Below are positions 35,973 through 43,604 of a stretch of DNA of 64,000 nucleotides, piece by piece. A program made the position numbers and the translations under genes. The notes beneath the pieces were generated by a model, which saw nothing but the letters and a program-made list of their open reading frames with translations, was not told where the DNA came from and did not search any database. The DNA comes from Bog-756 sp963699085 (GTDB taxonomy: Bacteria > Actinomycetota > Acidimicrobiia > Acidimicrobiales > RAAP-2), in NCBI GenBank assembly GCA_963699085.1, contig CAVOTH010000004.1:434001-498000 (forward strand), in the 5' to 3' direction. The stretch's first letter is position 1, and every line of letters starts with the position of its first letter.

Positions 35973-37447
35973 GCGTTCCGACCGGGCCCGAGGTATCGGC
36001 ACCGGGGCATGAGGTGCCGGAGTCACGGCGCGGTGAACGGGTGATCCTGCATGTCGACATGGACTCGTTTTTCGCTTCGGTGGAGGTCCTCGACGACCCG
36101 TCGCTCGCTGGCAAGCCGGTGATCGTCGGAGGGAGTGGTCCCCGGGGGGTGGTGGCGGCCTGTACCTATGAGGCACGCAGGTACGGGATCCATTCGGCCA
36201 TGCCCTCGTCGATCGCCCGGCGGCGGTGTCCGGACGCCGTGTTCATCGACGGGCGCTTCCATCGCTATATCGAGGAGAGCCGGCGACTCCACGGGATTCT
36301 GTCTGCGTTTACGCCTCTGGTGGAGGGCATCTCGTTGGATGAGGCGTTCCTCGACGTGACCGGCGGGGTCCACCTGTTCGGCGATGGCACCGGTATCGGA
36401 CGAGTGATCCGGTCCCGGGTGCTCGAGGAAATGGGACTGCCCTGTTCCGTCGGCGTGGGACGGTCGAAGCTCATGGCCAAACTCGCCTCCAAGGTGGCCA
36501 AACCCCGAGCCTCGAGGGAGGGGATCGAGCCCGGCCCGGGCGTTGTGGAAGTCCGGGCCGAGGACGAGCTCAGCTTTCTCCACCCGATGCCGGTTCGGGC
36601 GCTGTGGGGCATCGGCCCGGTTACTGAGAAGCGACTTGCGGCCCTGGGTGTCACCACGATCGGGGAGTTGGCGGCGGTCCCGCCGGAGGCTCTCGAGCGT
36701 TACCTCGGGGTAGCCGCAGGCCGCCACCTGTCCGAACTGGCCCGAGGGATCGACGAACGACCGGTCGAGCCGGAGCAGGAAGCCAAATCGATCGGCCACG
36801 AGGAGACCTTCACCACCGACCTGTGGGATCGCGACGATCTGCGCCGTCGACTGCACCGAATGGTCGACGCTTCGGCTACGGCGCTGCGCGGAGCCGACCG
36901 CGCGGCCCGGACGGTCACGGTGAAGCTCCGATTCGGCGACTTCACCCAGATCACCCGGTCCCACACCCTCGACGGTCCGGTGGACGCAACGGCGGCCATC
37001 GCCGCAGTCGCCGGCGCCCTGCTCGACGCCGTCGACCTGGCGAAGGGTGTCCGTCTGCTCGGGGTGAGCCTCTCGGGGCTCTCGGAACCCGGTGGGGGTA
37101 CCCAGCTGCGACTCGACTTCGCGGGGGACGCTGATGCAGAGCGTTCCGGCGGTGTCGAAGACCCTGACGGCGTGGGAGATGTCCGCCCGGGAGGTCGGGA
37201 GGATGCCGGGCAGATGGCGGCTCGGCTGCAGGAGACATGGGGTTCGGTGACCGATGCGGTGGACGCAATCCGGGCCCGCTACGGAGGCGAAGCCGTTGGC
37301 CCCGCATCGCTGGTGACCCCTGAGGGATTACGGGTCCGAAAGCGTGGTGAGGCCCAATGGGGCCCCAAGTCCCCAGGTGAGGGGCTATCCGAGGTTCGAA
37401 GGGACGATTCGGTTCCAGCACCCGAGTCGGGTCAAACGGGACAGTAG
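35969..37447 (+). CDS. dinB: DNA polymerase IV (Y-family)
   Basis: This 492-residue translesion polymerase has ILHVDMDSFFASVEVL (catalytic Asp), VVAACTYEARRYGIHSAMP and GISLDEAFLDVTG (catalytic Asp-Glu). The thumb SVGVGRSKLMAKLASK, the little-finger region and an extended acidic, Pro-rich C-terminus follow (about 100 residues beyond the usual length). No QLxLF-type beta-clamp motif is obvious; QLRLDF near residue 380 is the best match. GTG at 35969 overlaps the deacetylase stop; a GTG at 36041 is an alternative that removes a disordered leader. No LexA box is seen immediately upstream. Confidence 0.93.
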   Translation: MSVPTGPEVSAPGHEVPESRRGERVILHVDMDSFFASVEVLDDPSLAGKPVIVGGSGPRGVVAACTYEARRYGIHSAMPSSIARRRCPDAVFIDGRFHRYIEESRRLHGILSAFTPLVEGISLDEAFLDVTGGVHLFGDGTGIGRVIRSRVLEEMGLPCSVGVGRSKLMAKLASKVAKPRASREGIEPGPGVVEVRAEDELSFLHPMPVRALWGIGPVTEKRLAALGVTTIGELAAVPPEALERYLGVAAGRHLSELARGIDERPVEPEQEAKSIGHEETFTTDLWDRDDLRRRLHRMVDASATALRGADRAARTVTVKLRFGDFTQITRSHTLDGPVDATAAIAAVAGALLDAVDLAKGVRLLGVSLSGLSEPGGGTQLRLDFAGDADAERSGGVEDPDGVGDVRPGGREDAGQMAARLQETWGSVTDAVDAIRARYGGEAVGPASLVTPEGLRVRKRGEAQWGPKSPGEGLSEVRRDDSVPAPESGQTGQ

Positions 37448-37666
37448 CCAGGGCCGGACGGGTTGAACGGGGCCTGGAGCCGGCGTTGCGGAACTGGCCG
37501 CGTTGAAGATCTGAGGGAAACCGTCCGACAACCTGTAACATGCAACCGGTGGCTGTTCCATCTGGATTCCTGTCGGCAACGGTTGCTCGGGGCGCCGTGC
37601 ACTCGGGGGTCGGTTGCGCGAGGATAGGTCTGGTGACCGCCGAGAACTGGTGGAGGGGACGAGATA

Positions 37667-38041
37667 GTGCCGCTCTCTGAGCACGAACAACGGATACTGC
37701 ACGAGCTGGAGCAGTCCCTCTATCAAGAGGACCCGGATTTTGCCGAACGGGTGCGTTCCGAGACCGTTTACCGCCATGCCGGTCGCTACTGCATCTGGTC
37801 GGCGCTGGTATTCGTCGCCGCTCTGGTATTCATGTTCTTCACCTTCGCCGCCAACCTTGCCCTCGGGTTCGTCGGCGTGGTGGTGATGTTCCTGTCCGGT
37901 GTGGTCTTCGCCAACAATGCCCGTCGCATGGGCAAGGCGGGGATTGACGACATCTCGCGATCCCTCCACACCCGCAGCATCAACAATCCGGTCCACGATC
38001 CCCGTGACTGGATCCGTGGGCGCTTCCACCGCGAGGACTGA
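37667..38041 (+). CDS. DUF3040 family small membrane protein
   Basis: This 124-residue actinobacterial protein begins MPLSEHEQRILHELEQSLYQEDPDF, the DUF3040 signature. Two membrane segments follow (YCIWSALVFVAALVFMFFTF and LALGFVGVVVMFLSGVVFA) before a charged C-terminus. Function is unknown; the family is often found near dinB or the mraZ cluster, as here. GTG at 37667 follows GGAGGGGACG. The 219-bp region before it (37448-37666) contains no gene; a possible -10 TAGGTC lies near 37625. Confidence 0.85.
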   Translation: MPLSEHEQRILHELEQSLYQEDPDFAERVRSETVYRHAGRYCIWSALVFVAALVFMFFTFAANLALGFVGVVVMFLSGVVFANNARRMGKAGIDDISRSLHTRSINNPVHDPRDWIRGRFHRED

Positions 38042-38126
38042 TCCGCCGGCACGGGAAGTCGGCCCGACGGCTGACGGTCCGCTGTCCCGTGGGACCGGCG
38101 CTGTGCCCGGTCTGCGCGTGAGATCC

Positions 38127-39014
38127 ATGCCCGCCCAGGCCGTTTTGGCCGTCGATATCGGCGGAACCAAGATGGAAGCCGGCATCGTCGACGGATCCGG
38201 CGACATCCTGATTCGCGAACGTATCGCCACGCCCTCATCCGAAGACCCCGAGCAGGTCTTCGACGCGCTCCGCCGGGTCGTCATCGAGATGCTCGACCGG
38301 TCACCGGTACTGCCGGCGGCCTGCGGCGTCGGCTGTGGGGGCCCGATGGAGTTCGGCGGTGAGACGGTGTCGCCACTCAACATCTTCGGCTGGCGTCGCT
38401 TTCCGCTACGCGCCCGCCTGGCGGACCTGACCGGACTCGACGTGACGATCGACAATGACGCCAAGGCACTGGCACTCGGCGAGGGCTGGCGGGGTGCAGC
38501 AAGCGGCTGCTCCGACTACATGGCCCTGGTGGTCTCGACCGGGGTTGGCGGGGGCGTCATTCTCGACGGGCGGCTGCTCGACGGTTCCGGCGGGAACGCC
38601 GGCCATGTCGGACACGTGGTCGTCGAGCCGGACGGCCGCACATGCGCATGCGGCGGTCGTGGTTGCCTCGAAGCGGAAGTGTCGGGCACGGCTATCGCCG
38701 CCATCACCGGGCGCCCGGCCGCGGAAGCGGACCTGTCGATGCGTCGCCGGTGCGGCACCCTGGTCGGTCGGGCCGTGGCGTCGGTTGCCAATCTGCTCGA
38801 CCTACAGCTGGCCGTGGTGGCGGGATCGGTGGCGCTGGGCTACGGGGAGGACTTCTTTTCGGCGGCGCAGGAGGAGATCGAGTCCAGGTGCGGACTCGAA
38901 TTCGCCCGGTCCACCAGCATCCGAGCGGGAGGCCTCGGGGCCGACGGTCCGCTCGTGGGTGCGGCAGCGGTGGCGCGTCATCGGTCCACCGTGGGGGAAG
39001 ATGGTCGGCGATGA
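38127..39014 (+). CDS. ROK-family sugar kinase (probable glucokinase)
   Basis: This 295-residue kinase has the ATP-binding loop AVDIGGTKMEAGIVD and the acidic DNDAKALALGE with the catalytic Asp. It also has VSTGVGGGVI and the ROK zinc motif CACGGRGCLE preceded by GHVGH. The family phosphorylates glucose or other hexoses at C6; polyphosphate or ATP could be the donor. The ATG at 38127 aligns the phosphate loop to the N-terminus. Its stop overlaps the ATG of the next small gene (ATGA). Confidence 0.9.
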   Translation: MPAQAVLAVDIGGTKMEAGIVDGSGDILIRERIATPSSEDPEQVFDALRRVVIEMLDRSPVLPAACGVGCGGPMEFGGETVSPLNIFGWRRFPLRARLADLTGLDVTIDNDAKALALGEGWRGAASGCSDYMALVVSTGVGGGVILDGRLLDGSGGNAGHVGHVVVEPDGRTCACGGRGCLEAEVSGTAIAAITGRPAAEADLSMRRRCGTLVGRAVASVANLLDLQLAVVAGSVALGYGEDFFSAAQEEIESRCGLEFARSTSIRAGGLGADGPLVGAAAVARHRSTVGEDGRR

Positions 39015-39388
39015 CCGCACCTGCTCCTGCGCCTGCTCCCGCGCCGTCCGGAGGCACGCCAATCGTCGAGAGCCCGATGACGTATCCGTCGGCGGGCCCA
39101 GGGCCTGGATCCGACTCAACCGTGCCGATCCTCGGACTGGTGACGGCGATCCTCACGCGCCCCGACCTGTGGTGGACAGCGCTGGGCGAGCTACGACGGA
39201 TGGCGCCGAGCCGTTGGTGGCGCTCGGCACCCCGCCTGCCCTTGCCTGATGGGCGCCTGTGGGAGTTCAGGATGGTCACCGCCTACGGCCGTCCCGATGC
39301 GGCACCGGACAAGGCTGACGTCATCTCATTCCTCGAGTGGTGCCGGGCAACTTCGTCGGCGGCATCACGTCCGGGTGGGCACAGGTAG
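39011..39388 (+). CDS. Conserved small protein of unknown function
   Basis: This 125-residue protein has an Ala/Pro-rich start followed by a conserved-looking core with RPDLWWTALGELRRMAP, WWRSAPRLPLPD, WEFRMVTAYG and ADVISFLEWCRA. I recognise the pattern from actinobacterial conserved hypothetical proteins but know no function. It has no membrane segment or signal peptide. It is translationally coupled to the ROK kinase by ATGA overlap and is followed 10-95 nt later by an HNH nuclease gene. Confidence 0.7.
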   Translation: MTAPAPAPAPAPSGGTPIVESPMTYPSAGPGPGSDSTVPILGLVTAILTRPDLWWTALGELRRMAPSRWWRSAPRLPLPDGRLWEFRMVTAYGRPDAAPDKADVISFLEWCRATSSAASRPGGHR

Positions 39389-39482
39389 CAACGGGTCGAT
39401 GGACCGTCCGTCGTTGCTGGGAGGCACATCGGCGTCTTCCGCCCCGCCACCCCAGGACGGGGCCACCCCGGTCCGCTCACCG

Positions 39483-40013
39483 ATGTCGCCGACGCGTCGG
39501 GCGCTGGTCCTCAACGCCACCTTCGAGCCACTGGGAATCGTGTCATCGCGGCGCGCCGTCCTCCTCGTCCTCGACACCAAGGCCGAGCTGATCCACGCCA
39601 CCGAGCGGGTGTTTCGGGCGGAGCGGGTGAGCGTGCCCGAACCGTCGGTGGTCAGGCTGGTTCGCTACGTCAGAGTCCCGTACAACTACCGGGTCGCCGT
39701 GAATCGCCGGACGGTCTTCGCCCGGGACGGCGGCAAGTGCCAGTACTGCGGGGCCTCGGCCGAGAACCTCGACCACGTGATCCCGCGTAGCAAAGGCGGC
39801 CCCCATACGTGGGAGAACGTGGTGGCTGCGTGTCGACCCTGCAACACACGCAAGGAGGACCGGTTGCCTCACGAGGTCGGAATGGTGCTCCGCTCCACAC
39901 CGGCCGCACCCCGCCACCGGGTCCAGCTCCTGGCCATGTGCGGGAGCACCAGTGACGACTGGGTCGATTATCTCGGCTCCGACGTGGTCGCCAGGCGGCA
40001 GAAGAGCGCCTGA
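39483..40013 (+). CDS. HNH endonuclease family protein
   Basis: This 176-residue protein has the HNH zinc-ribbon fold: KCQYCGASAENLDHVIPRSKGG, then NVVAACRPCNTRKEDRLP. The N-terminus RRALVLNATFEPLGIVSSRRAVLLVL is characteristic of an actinobacterial HNH family found as a single conserved gene. The biological target is unknown. The ATG at 39483 matches that N-terminus; an ATG at 39399 would add 28 Ser/Pro-rich residues. Confidence 0.88.
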   Translation: MSPTRRALVLNATFEPLGIVSSRRAVLLVLDTKAELIHATERVFRAERVSVPEPSVVRLVRYVRVPYNYRVAVNRRTVFARDGGKCQYCGASAENLDHVIPRSKGGPHTWENVVAACRPCNTRKEDRLPHEVGMVLRSTPAAPRHRVQLLAMCGSTSDDWVDYLGSDVVARRQKSA

Positions 40014-40067
40014 GTCCGGCCACCGCCGGCAGGTCCAGGGCGGGGTCCGGGGATTCGTCGAGGTTCG

Positions 40068-40835
40068 ATGATCATGAATCGCCTGGGCGCCGGAGTACCG
40101 GTCGGGTGTCAGACTGTGTCGGTGCCGGATCGGTGGCGGATCGAAGAACGAGCCGAACCGGCATCACGACTCCACGACTCGTGGCCGTCCGTAGACCACG
40201 ATCACCGGATCCCGACGGTGGCCGTCTGCCTGCCCACTGGCCCGGCCGTCGTACTCGGCTCGACCCAGGACATCGATGTGGTCGATGCCGAAGCAGCCGA
40301 AGTCGCCGGCCTCCCCGTTGTTCGACGGCGATCGGGTGGTGGGGCCGTGCTGGTCACCCCCGACGATCCGGTCTGGATCGACGTGTGGGTCCCGGTCGGG
40401 GACGCCAGATGGTCGGCGGACGTCGCCCGCGCCTTTGAGTGGCTGGGAGCCGTCTGGGCGGCGGTGATCCGTGGCACCGGAGTGGGCACCGTCGAAGTGC
40501 AAGGTCCGGAACCCGGGGTGTGCACCCGTTGGTCCTCCCTGGTCTGCTTCGGGGGGGTCGGGGCCGGAGAAGTCACCGTCGGTGGCCGCAAGGCGGTGGG
40601 ACTGTCCCAGCGTCGGAATCGGTTCGGCTCCTGGTTCCACGGTGCGTGTGTCCTCCACTGGGACCCGACGCCGTTGCTCGACGTGTTGGTACTCCCAGGT
40701 GCGGAGCGGTCTGCGGCCAGGGAGGGATTGGCCGGTGCCGTGATCGGGCTGGTGGACGCCGCCGATCAGGCCGGCGTCGACCCGGCGCCCACCCGAGCCG
40801 CGGTGATCACGGCCTTTCTCGACCTCTTGTCGTAG
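40068..40835 (+). CDS. Lipoate-protein ligase A family protein
   Basis: This 255-residue protein of the biotin/lipoate ligase fold has VVRRRSGGGAVLVTPDDPVW (the RRxSGGGxV signature) and the catalytic lysine in VGGRKAVGLSQRR. The family attaches lipoate or octanoate to the lipoyl domains of 2-oxoacid dehydrogenases, or is an amidotransferase relative. Start uncertain: ATG at 40068 is used, with GTG at 40117 giving MSVPDRWRIEE as an alternative. The 3' end, including the TAG stop, is duplicated in a 21-bp tandem repeat, and a hairpin follows. Confidence 0.85.
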   Translation: MIMNRLGAGVPVGCQTVSVPDRWRIEERAEPASRLHDSWPSVDHDHRIPTVAVCLPTGPAVVLGSTQDIDVVDAEAAEVAGLPVVRRRSGGGAVLVTPDDPVWIDVWVPVGDARWSADVARAFEWLGAVWAAVIRGTGVGTVEVQGPEPGVCTRWSSLVCFGGVGAGEVTVGGRKAVGLSQRRNRFGSWFHGACVLHWDPTPLLDVLVLPGAERSAAREGLAGAVIGLVDAADQAGVDPAPTRAAVITAFLDLLS

Positions 40836-40867
40836 CGGGTCGGGGTCTTGTCGTAGCGGGTCGGGGT
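40826..40867 (+). repeat. 21-bp tandem duplication spanning the ligase stop codon
   Basis: CTTGTCGTAGCGGGTCGGGGT occurs at 40826-40846 and 40847-40867 without mismatch. The first copy encodes the last residues Leu-Ser and the TAG stop. Confidence 0.92.
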
Positions 40868-40879
40868 CGATCGGGCATC

Positions 40880-40904
40880 GCTCCGAATCGTGGGCCTTCG
40901 GAGC
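40880..40904 (+). terminator. Hairpin after the lipoate-ligase gene
   Basis: GCTCCGAA pairs with TTCGGAGC (8 bp, 9-nt loop). The remaining region to the mraZ promoter (40905-41132) shows no gene. Confidence 0.5.
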
Positions 40905-41132
40905 CACCACCCTCCACCCGGCTCCACCTGGCCGGTCCGGCACCCATCGATGCTCAGCTCCACCTGACCGGGTGCCCGACGGCGCACGCGCGCCCTCCAT
41001 TCCATGGGCCAAACGACCCACGGCCGGCGTACGGAGGCGGGCAACCGGTGAGGGCGATATGTCCAGATCAGCAACACCGATCACCGATCGGCGATAGGCC
41101 TGGGCCAAATGGGGGACAAGGGTGCCGAATGG

Positions 41133-41161
41133 TTGACGAGTGGAGGTGTGGGGAATAAGGT
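41133..41161 (+). promoter_or_regulatory. Promoter of mraZ and the dcw cluster
   Basis: TTGACG (41133-41138), a 17-nt spacer and TAAGGT (41156-41161) form a near-ideal actinobacterial housekeeping promoter, giving a leader of about 75 nt. Confidence 0.75.
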
Positions 41162-41186
41162 GGAGCGAAGTGGTGTGAAAGGGAGG
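41157..41186 (+). promoter_or_regulatory. Three 10-bp MraZ-type boxes
   Basis: AAGGTGGAGC, GAAGTGGTGT and GAAAGGGAGG are consecutive, one helical turn each, overlapping the -10 and start site. MraZ proteins bind such phased GTGG-like direct repeats in their own promoter, so autorepression is inferred. A further GAGTGGAGGT lies at 41139-41148. Confidence 0.65.
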
Positions 41187-41242
41187 AACCCGAAACAGTC
41201 GGGTACCGGGCACTGCGGGGAGCGCTGTGGGAGCAAGATCCA

Positions 41243-41662
41243 GTGGCACGGTTCTTCGGCAGACACGAGCATTCGCTCGACGAAAAGGGAAGAGTCATCC
41301 TGCCGGCAAAGTTCCGCACCCACTTCGAGCACGGCGGGTTTCTCGCTCCGGAGCAGGACGGCTGCTTGTCACTGTGGACCCCGGATCAGTTCGAACACCA
41401 GATGGACGCCATGATCGATCGGTCCACGACCAGTCGGAGCGACCGCAACCTGGTTCGCCTGTGGGCCTCGACTTCACACGAATTGGAGATCGACCGGCAG
41501 GGCAGGATGGCGATTCCGGCCCGGCTCCGCGAGTACGCCGGTCTCGAGTCCGAGGTTCTGGTCCTCGGCGCCATCGACCGGGTGGAACTGTGGGACCGGC
41601 AGACCTGGGACGAGAAGGTTCTTCCCGAGGAAGCCCGTCTCACCATGGGCGACGACGGCTGA
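41243..41662 (+). CDS. mraZ: Transcriptional regulator MraZ
   Basis: This 139-residue AbrB-like DNA-binding protein forms ring oligomers and controls the dcw operon. The two swapped-hairpin domains are seen as FFGRHEHSLDEKGRVILPAKFR and HELEIDRQGRMAIPARLREYAGL. GTG at 41243 follows GGGAG and gives the standard N-terminus MARFFGRHEHSLDEKGR. It is the first gene of the division/cell-wall cluster and has three phased boxes in its promoter. Confidence 0.96.
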   Translation: MARFFGRHEHSLDEKGRVILPAKFRTHFEHGGFLAPEQDGCLSLWTPDQFEHQMDAMIDRSTTSRSDRNLVRLWASTSHELEIDRQGRMAIPARLREYAGLESEVLVLGAIDRVELWDRQTWDEKVLPEEARLTMGDDG

Positions 41663-41670
41663 GTGTCGCC

Positions 41671-42132
41671 ATGCGCCTTCATCTCGTTCGCCACGGAGCG
41701 TCCGACCAGGATCGCCGCACCTCGAGCACACGACGTCCCCGCCGAGGGACGGCGGTCCTCACCGCCGTCACCGACCTCCCCGAAGCGTCGCCCGGTGACG
41801 TCGTTGCCGGTGACCCGACGTCCGGTGACCCCGCGCCGTACGCCCAGCCGTCCGGGCACGGAGTCATCGCTGTGCGACGCATATCGACGTCGTCCCACAC
41901 CTTGTCTGCGACCCAGCTGGCCGAACTGGTCGGTCACCCCGCGGCGTTACCTCGCCTCACCCCTCTGCAGTCAGGATTGGCCGCCGTGTCTCGCCACGAC
42001 GTCCACATCGAACGTGTCTGGCCCATGCGCAGTCCCTCGGCCGGAGCGCTGGGAGAATCCTCCTCCGCCTCCTCCCAGACAGATCGTCGCGGCGCTCCTC
42101 CCGCACGGCCCGAGCTGGCCGAGGGACTGCGG
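41671..42132 (+). other. Open in-frame region between mraZ and rsmH, possible N-terminal extension or decayed gene
   Basis: The frame of rsmH is open from an ATG at 41671 (MRLHLVRHGASDQDRR) to the proposed rsmH start without a stop, about 154 codons. The first residues look like a histidine-phosphatase RHG motif, but the rest has no recognisable continuation. Ribosome-binding sequence before 41671 is weak, whereas rsmH has its own GAGGGA at 42120-42125. It is either a long leader, a lineage-specific extension, or the remnant of a phosphatase gene. Confidence 0.3.
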
Positions 42133-43125
42133 ATGAGCGAGGCATTTCCCCATCAGCCGGTCATGGCCACCGAGGTCATCGACCTGCTCTCCGGCGTTCC
42201 CGGGGGGCTGGTCCTCGATGCCACCCTGGGAGGTGCCGGCCACGCACGCGCGCTGCTCGAGGCGCACCCGGGCATCCGGCTGCTCGGCATCGACCGTGAC
42301 CCGATCGCCGTGGCTGCCGCCACCGGCGAGCTTGCTGTCTTCGGTGACCGCGCCATCATCCGACGGGTCAGGTTCGACTCGCTCGGCGACATCGTGCGTC
42401 AGGTCCAGGACGAGCTCGGTACCCCCGAGAACGAGCGCGGCATCACCGGCGCGCTGTTCGACCTGGGTGTCAGCTCACCCCAGCTCGACGTGGCCGAGCG
42501 AGGCTTCTCCTACCGGAGGGACGCCGCACTCGATATGCGGATGGATCCGACCGTCGGACGAACAGCGGCCGACGTGGTGAACGACTCGAGCGAGGAGTCC
42601 CTCGTCGAACTGTTCGCTGACAATGGAGAGACCCGGTTCGCCCGGCGCATCGCCCGTGCCATCATCGCCGCTCGGCCGATCACCACCACTGGTCAGCTCG
42701 CCGATGTGGTGAGGGAAGCCATTCCCGCCGCCACCCGACGCACCGGGGGGCATCCGGCCCGCCGGGTATTCCAGGCCGTCCGTATCGCCGTCAACGAAGA
42801 GTTGGACCAGCTCCGCACCGGTCTCGACGCCGCCCTCGAACTACTCCGACCGGGTGGGCGTTGTGTGGTGATCTCCTATCACTCGGGAGAGGATCGCCTG
42901 GTCAAGACCACATTCACCCGGGCGGTCACCGACGACTGCCACTGCCCACCCGGTCTGCCCTGCGTCTGCGGTGCCGATCCGCAATTCCGTCTGGTGTACC
43001 GGGGCTCGCGACGCCCCTCCGAGGCCGAAGTGACCCGGAATCACCGGTCTGAAGCCGCACGCCTGAGGGTTGTCGAACGCCTACCCCGTGTATCCGATAC
43101 CAGCAAGAACGGTGAGGTGGCCTGA
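42133..43125 (+). CDS. rsmH: 16S rRNA (cytosine1402-N4)-methyltransferase
   Basis: This 330-residue SAM-dependent methyltransferase (MraW) has HQPVMATEVIDLL and the SAM loop LDATLGGAGHARALLE. GALFDLGVSSPQLDVAERGFSY, HPARRVFQAVRIAVNEEL and CVVISYHSGEDRLVK follow, all diagnostic for RsmH. The ATG at 42133 follows GAGGGA and aligns with other RsmH proteins. The stop overlaps the ftsL ATG (TGATG). Confidence 0.96.
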   Translation: MSEAFPHQPVMATEVIDLLSGVPGGLVLDATLGGAGHARALLEAHPGIRLLGIDRDPIAVAAATGELAVFGDRAIIRRVRFDSLGDIVRQVQDELGTPENERGITGALFDLGVSSPQLDVAERGFSYRRDAALDMRMDPTVGRTAADVVNDSSEESLVELFADNGETRFARRIARAIIAARPITTTGQLADVVREAIPAATRRTGGHPARRVFQAVRIAVNEELDQLRTGLDAALELLRPGGRCVVISYHSGEDRLVKTTFTRAVTDDCHCPPGLPCVCGADPQFRLVYRGSRRPSEAEVTRNHRSEAARLRVVERLPRVSDTSKNGEVA

Positions 43126-43604
43126 TGGCTCCGCCCTCGACAAGTTCGGCCCGTCGTGCTGCGGTCGCTCCCCAGCGCCGCCCAGCCGCCCGCCGACCCC
43201 CACTGCGCGTCTTCGAGCCGGAACCGCGTCGCTCGCCCCGTCGGAGGCGATCGCGAAACTTCCACGTCTGGCTGTCCGTATCCGTGGTGGTGGCCAGCCT
43301 GCTGCTGGTGGTCGTCGGCGATTCCATGGTGGCGCAGGGCCAAGTGCGGATGGCCGATACCCAGATGGCGATCGCGGCCGCTCAGGCCAGCCAGAAGTCG
43401 ATGCAGGTCGAGGTGGCCGAGCTTTCGGCGGCACCCCGGGTCGTGGCCGAGGGCCTCGCCAGCGGCTTGGTGGCGCCCCCCTCGGTCCAGGACCTCCCTT
43501 ACACCCCACTCGACGTCCCGCTGCCGGCGCCCCACACGACGCCATCGGGCCCCGCCGCCACCAGTCCGACCACCGGCACCTCCCCCGCGACGACGGCACG
43601 GTGA
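43125..43604 (+). CDS. ftsL: Cell division protein FtsL-like
   Basis: This 159-residue bitopic protein has a basic Pro/Arg-rich cytosolic tail, one TM segment (VWLSVSVVVASLLLVVVGDSM, about residues 48-68), a short coiled coil (QVRMADTQMAIAAAQASQKSMQVEVAEL) and a Pro/Thr-rich periplasmic end. Sequence identity in FtsL is low everywhere, so the call rests on topology and the fixed position between rsmH and ftsI. It acts in the FtsQ-L-B subcomplex. It overlaps ftsI by GTGA. Confidence 0.85.
   Translation: MAPPSTSSARRAAVAPQRRPAARRPPLRVFEPEPRRSPRRRRSRNFHVWLSVSVVVASLLLVVVGDSMVAQGQVRMADTQMAIAAAQASQKSMQVEVAELSAAPRVVAEGLASGLVAPPSVQDLPYTPLDVPLPAPHTTPSGPAATSPTTGTSPATTAR

Noticed and set aside
37385..37420. 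GGTTCGAA near the end of dinB as a tRNA T-arm
   Set aside because: It is in coding sequence and no acceptor or anticodon stems could be paired.
40164..41249. Reverse open frame opposite the lipoate-ligase gene and the mraZ leader
   Set aside because: Antisense to the ligase and the mraZ promoter; composition is typical of a shadow frame.
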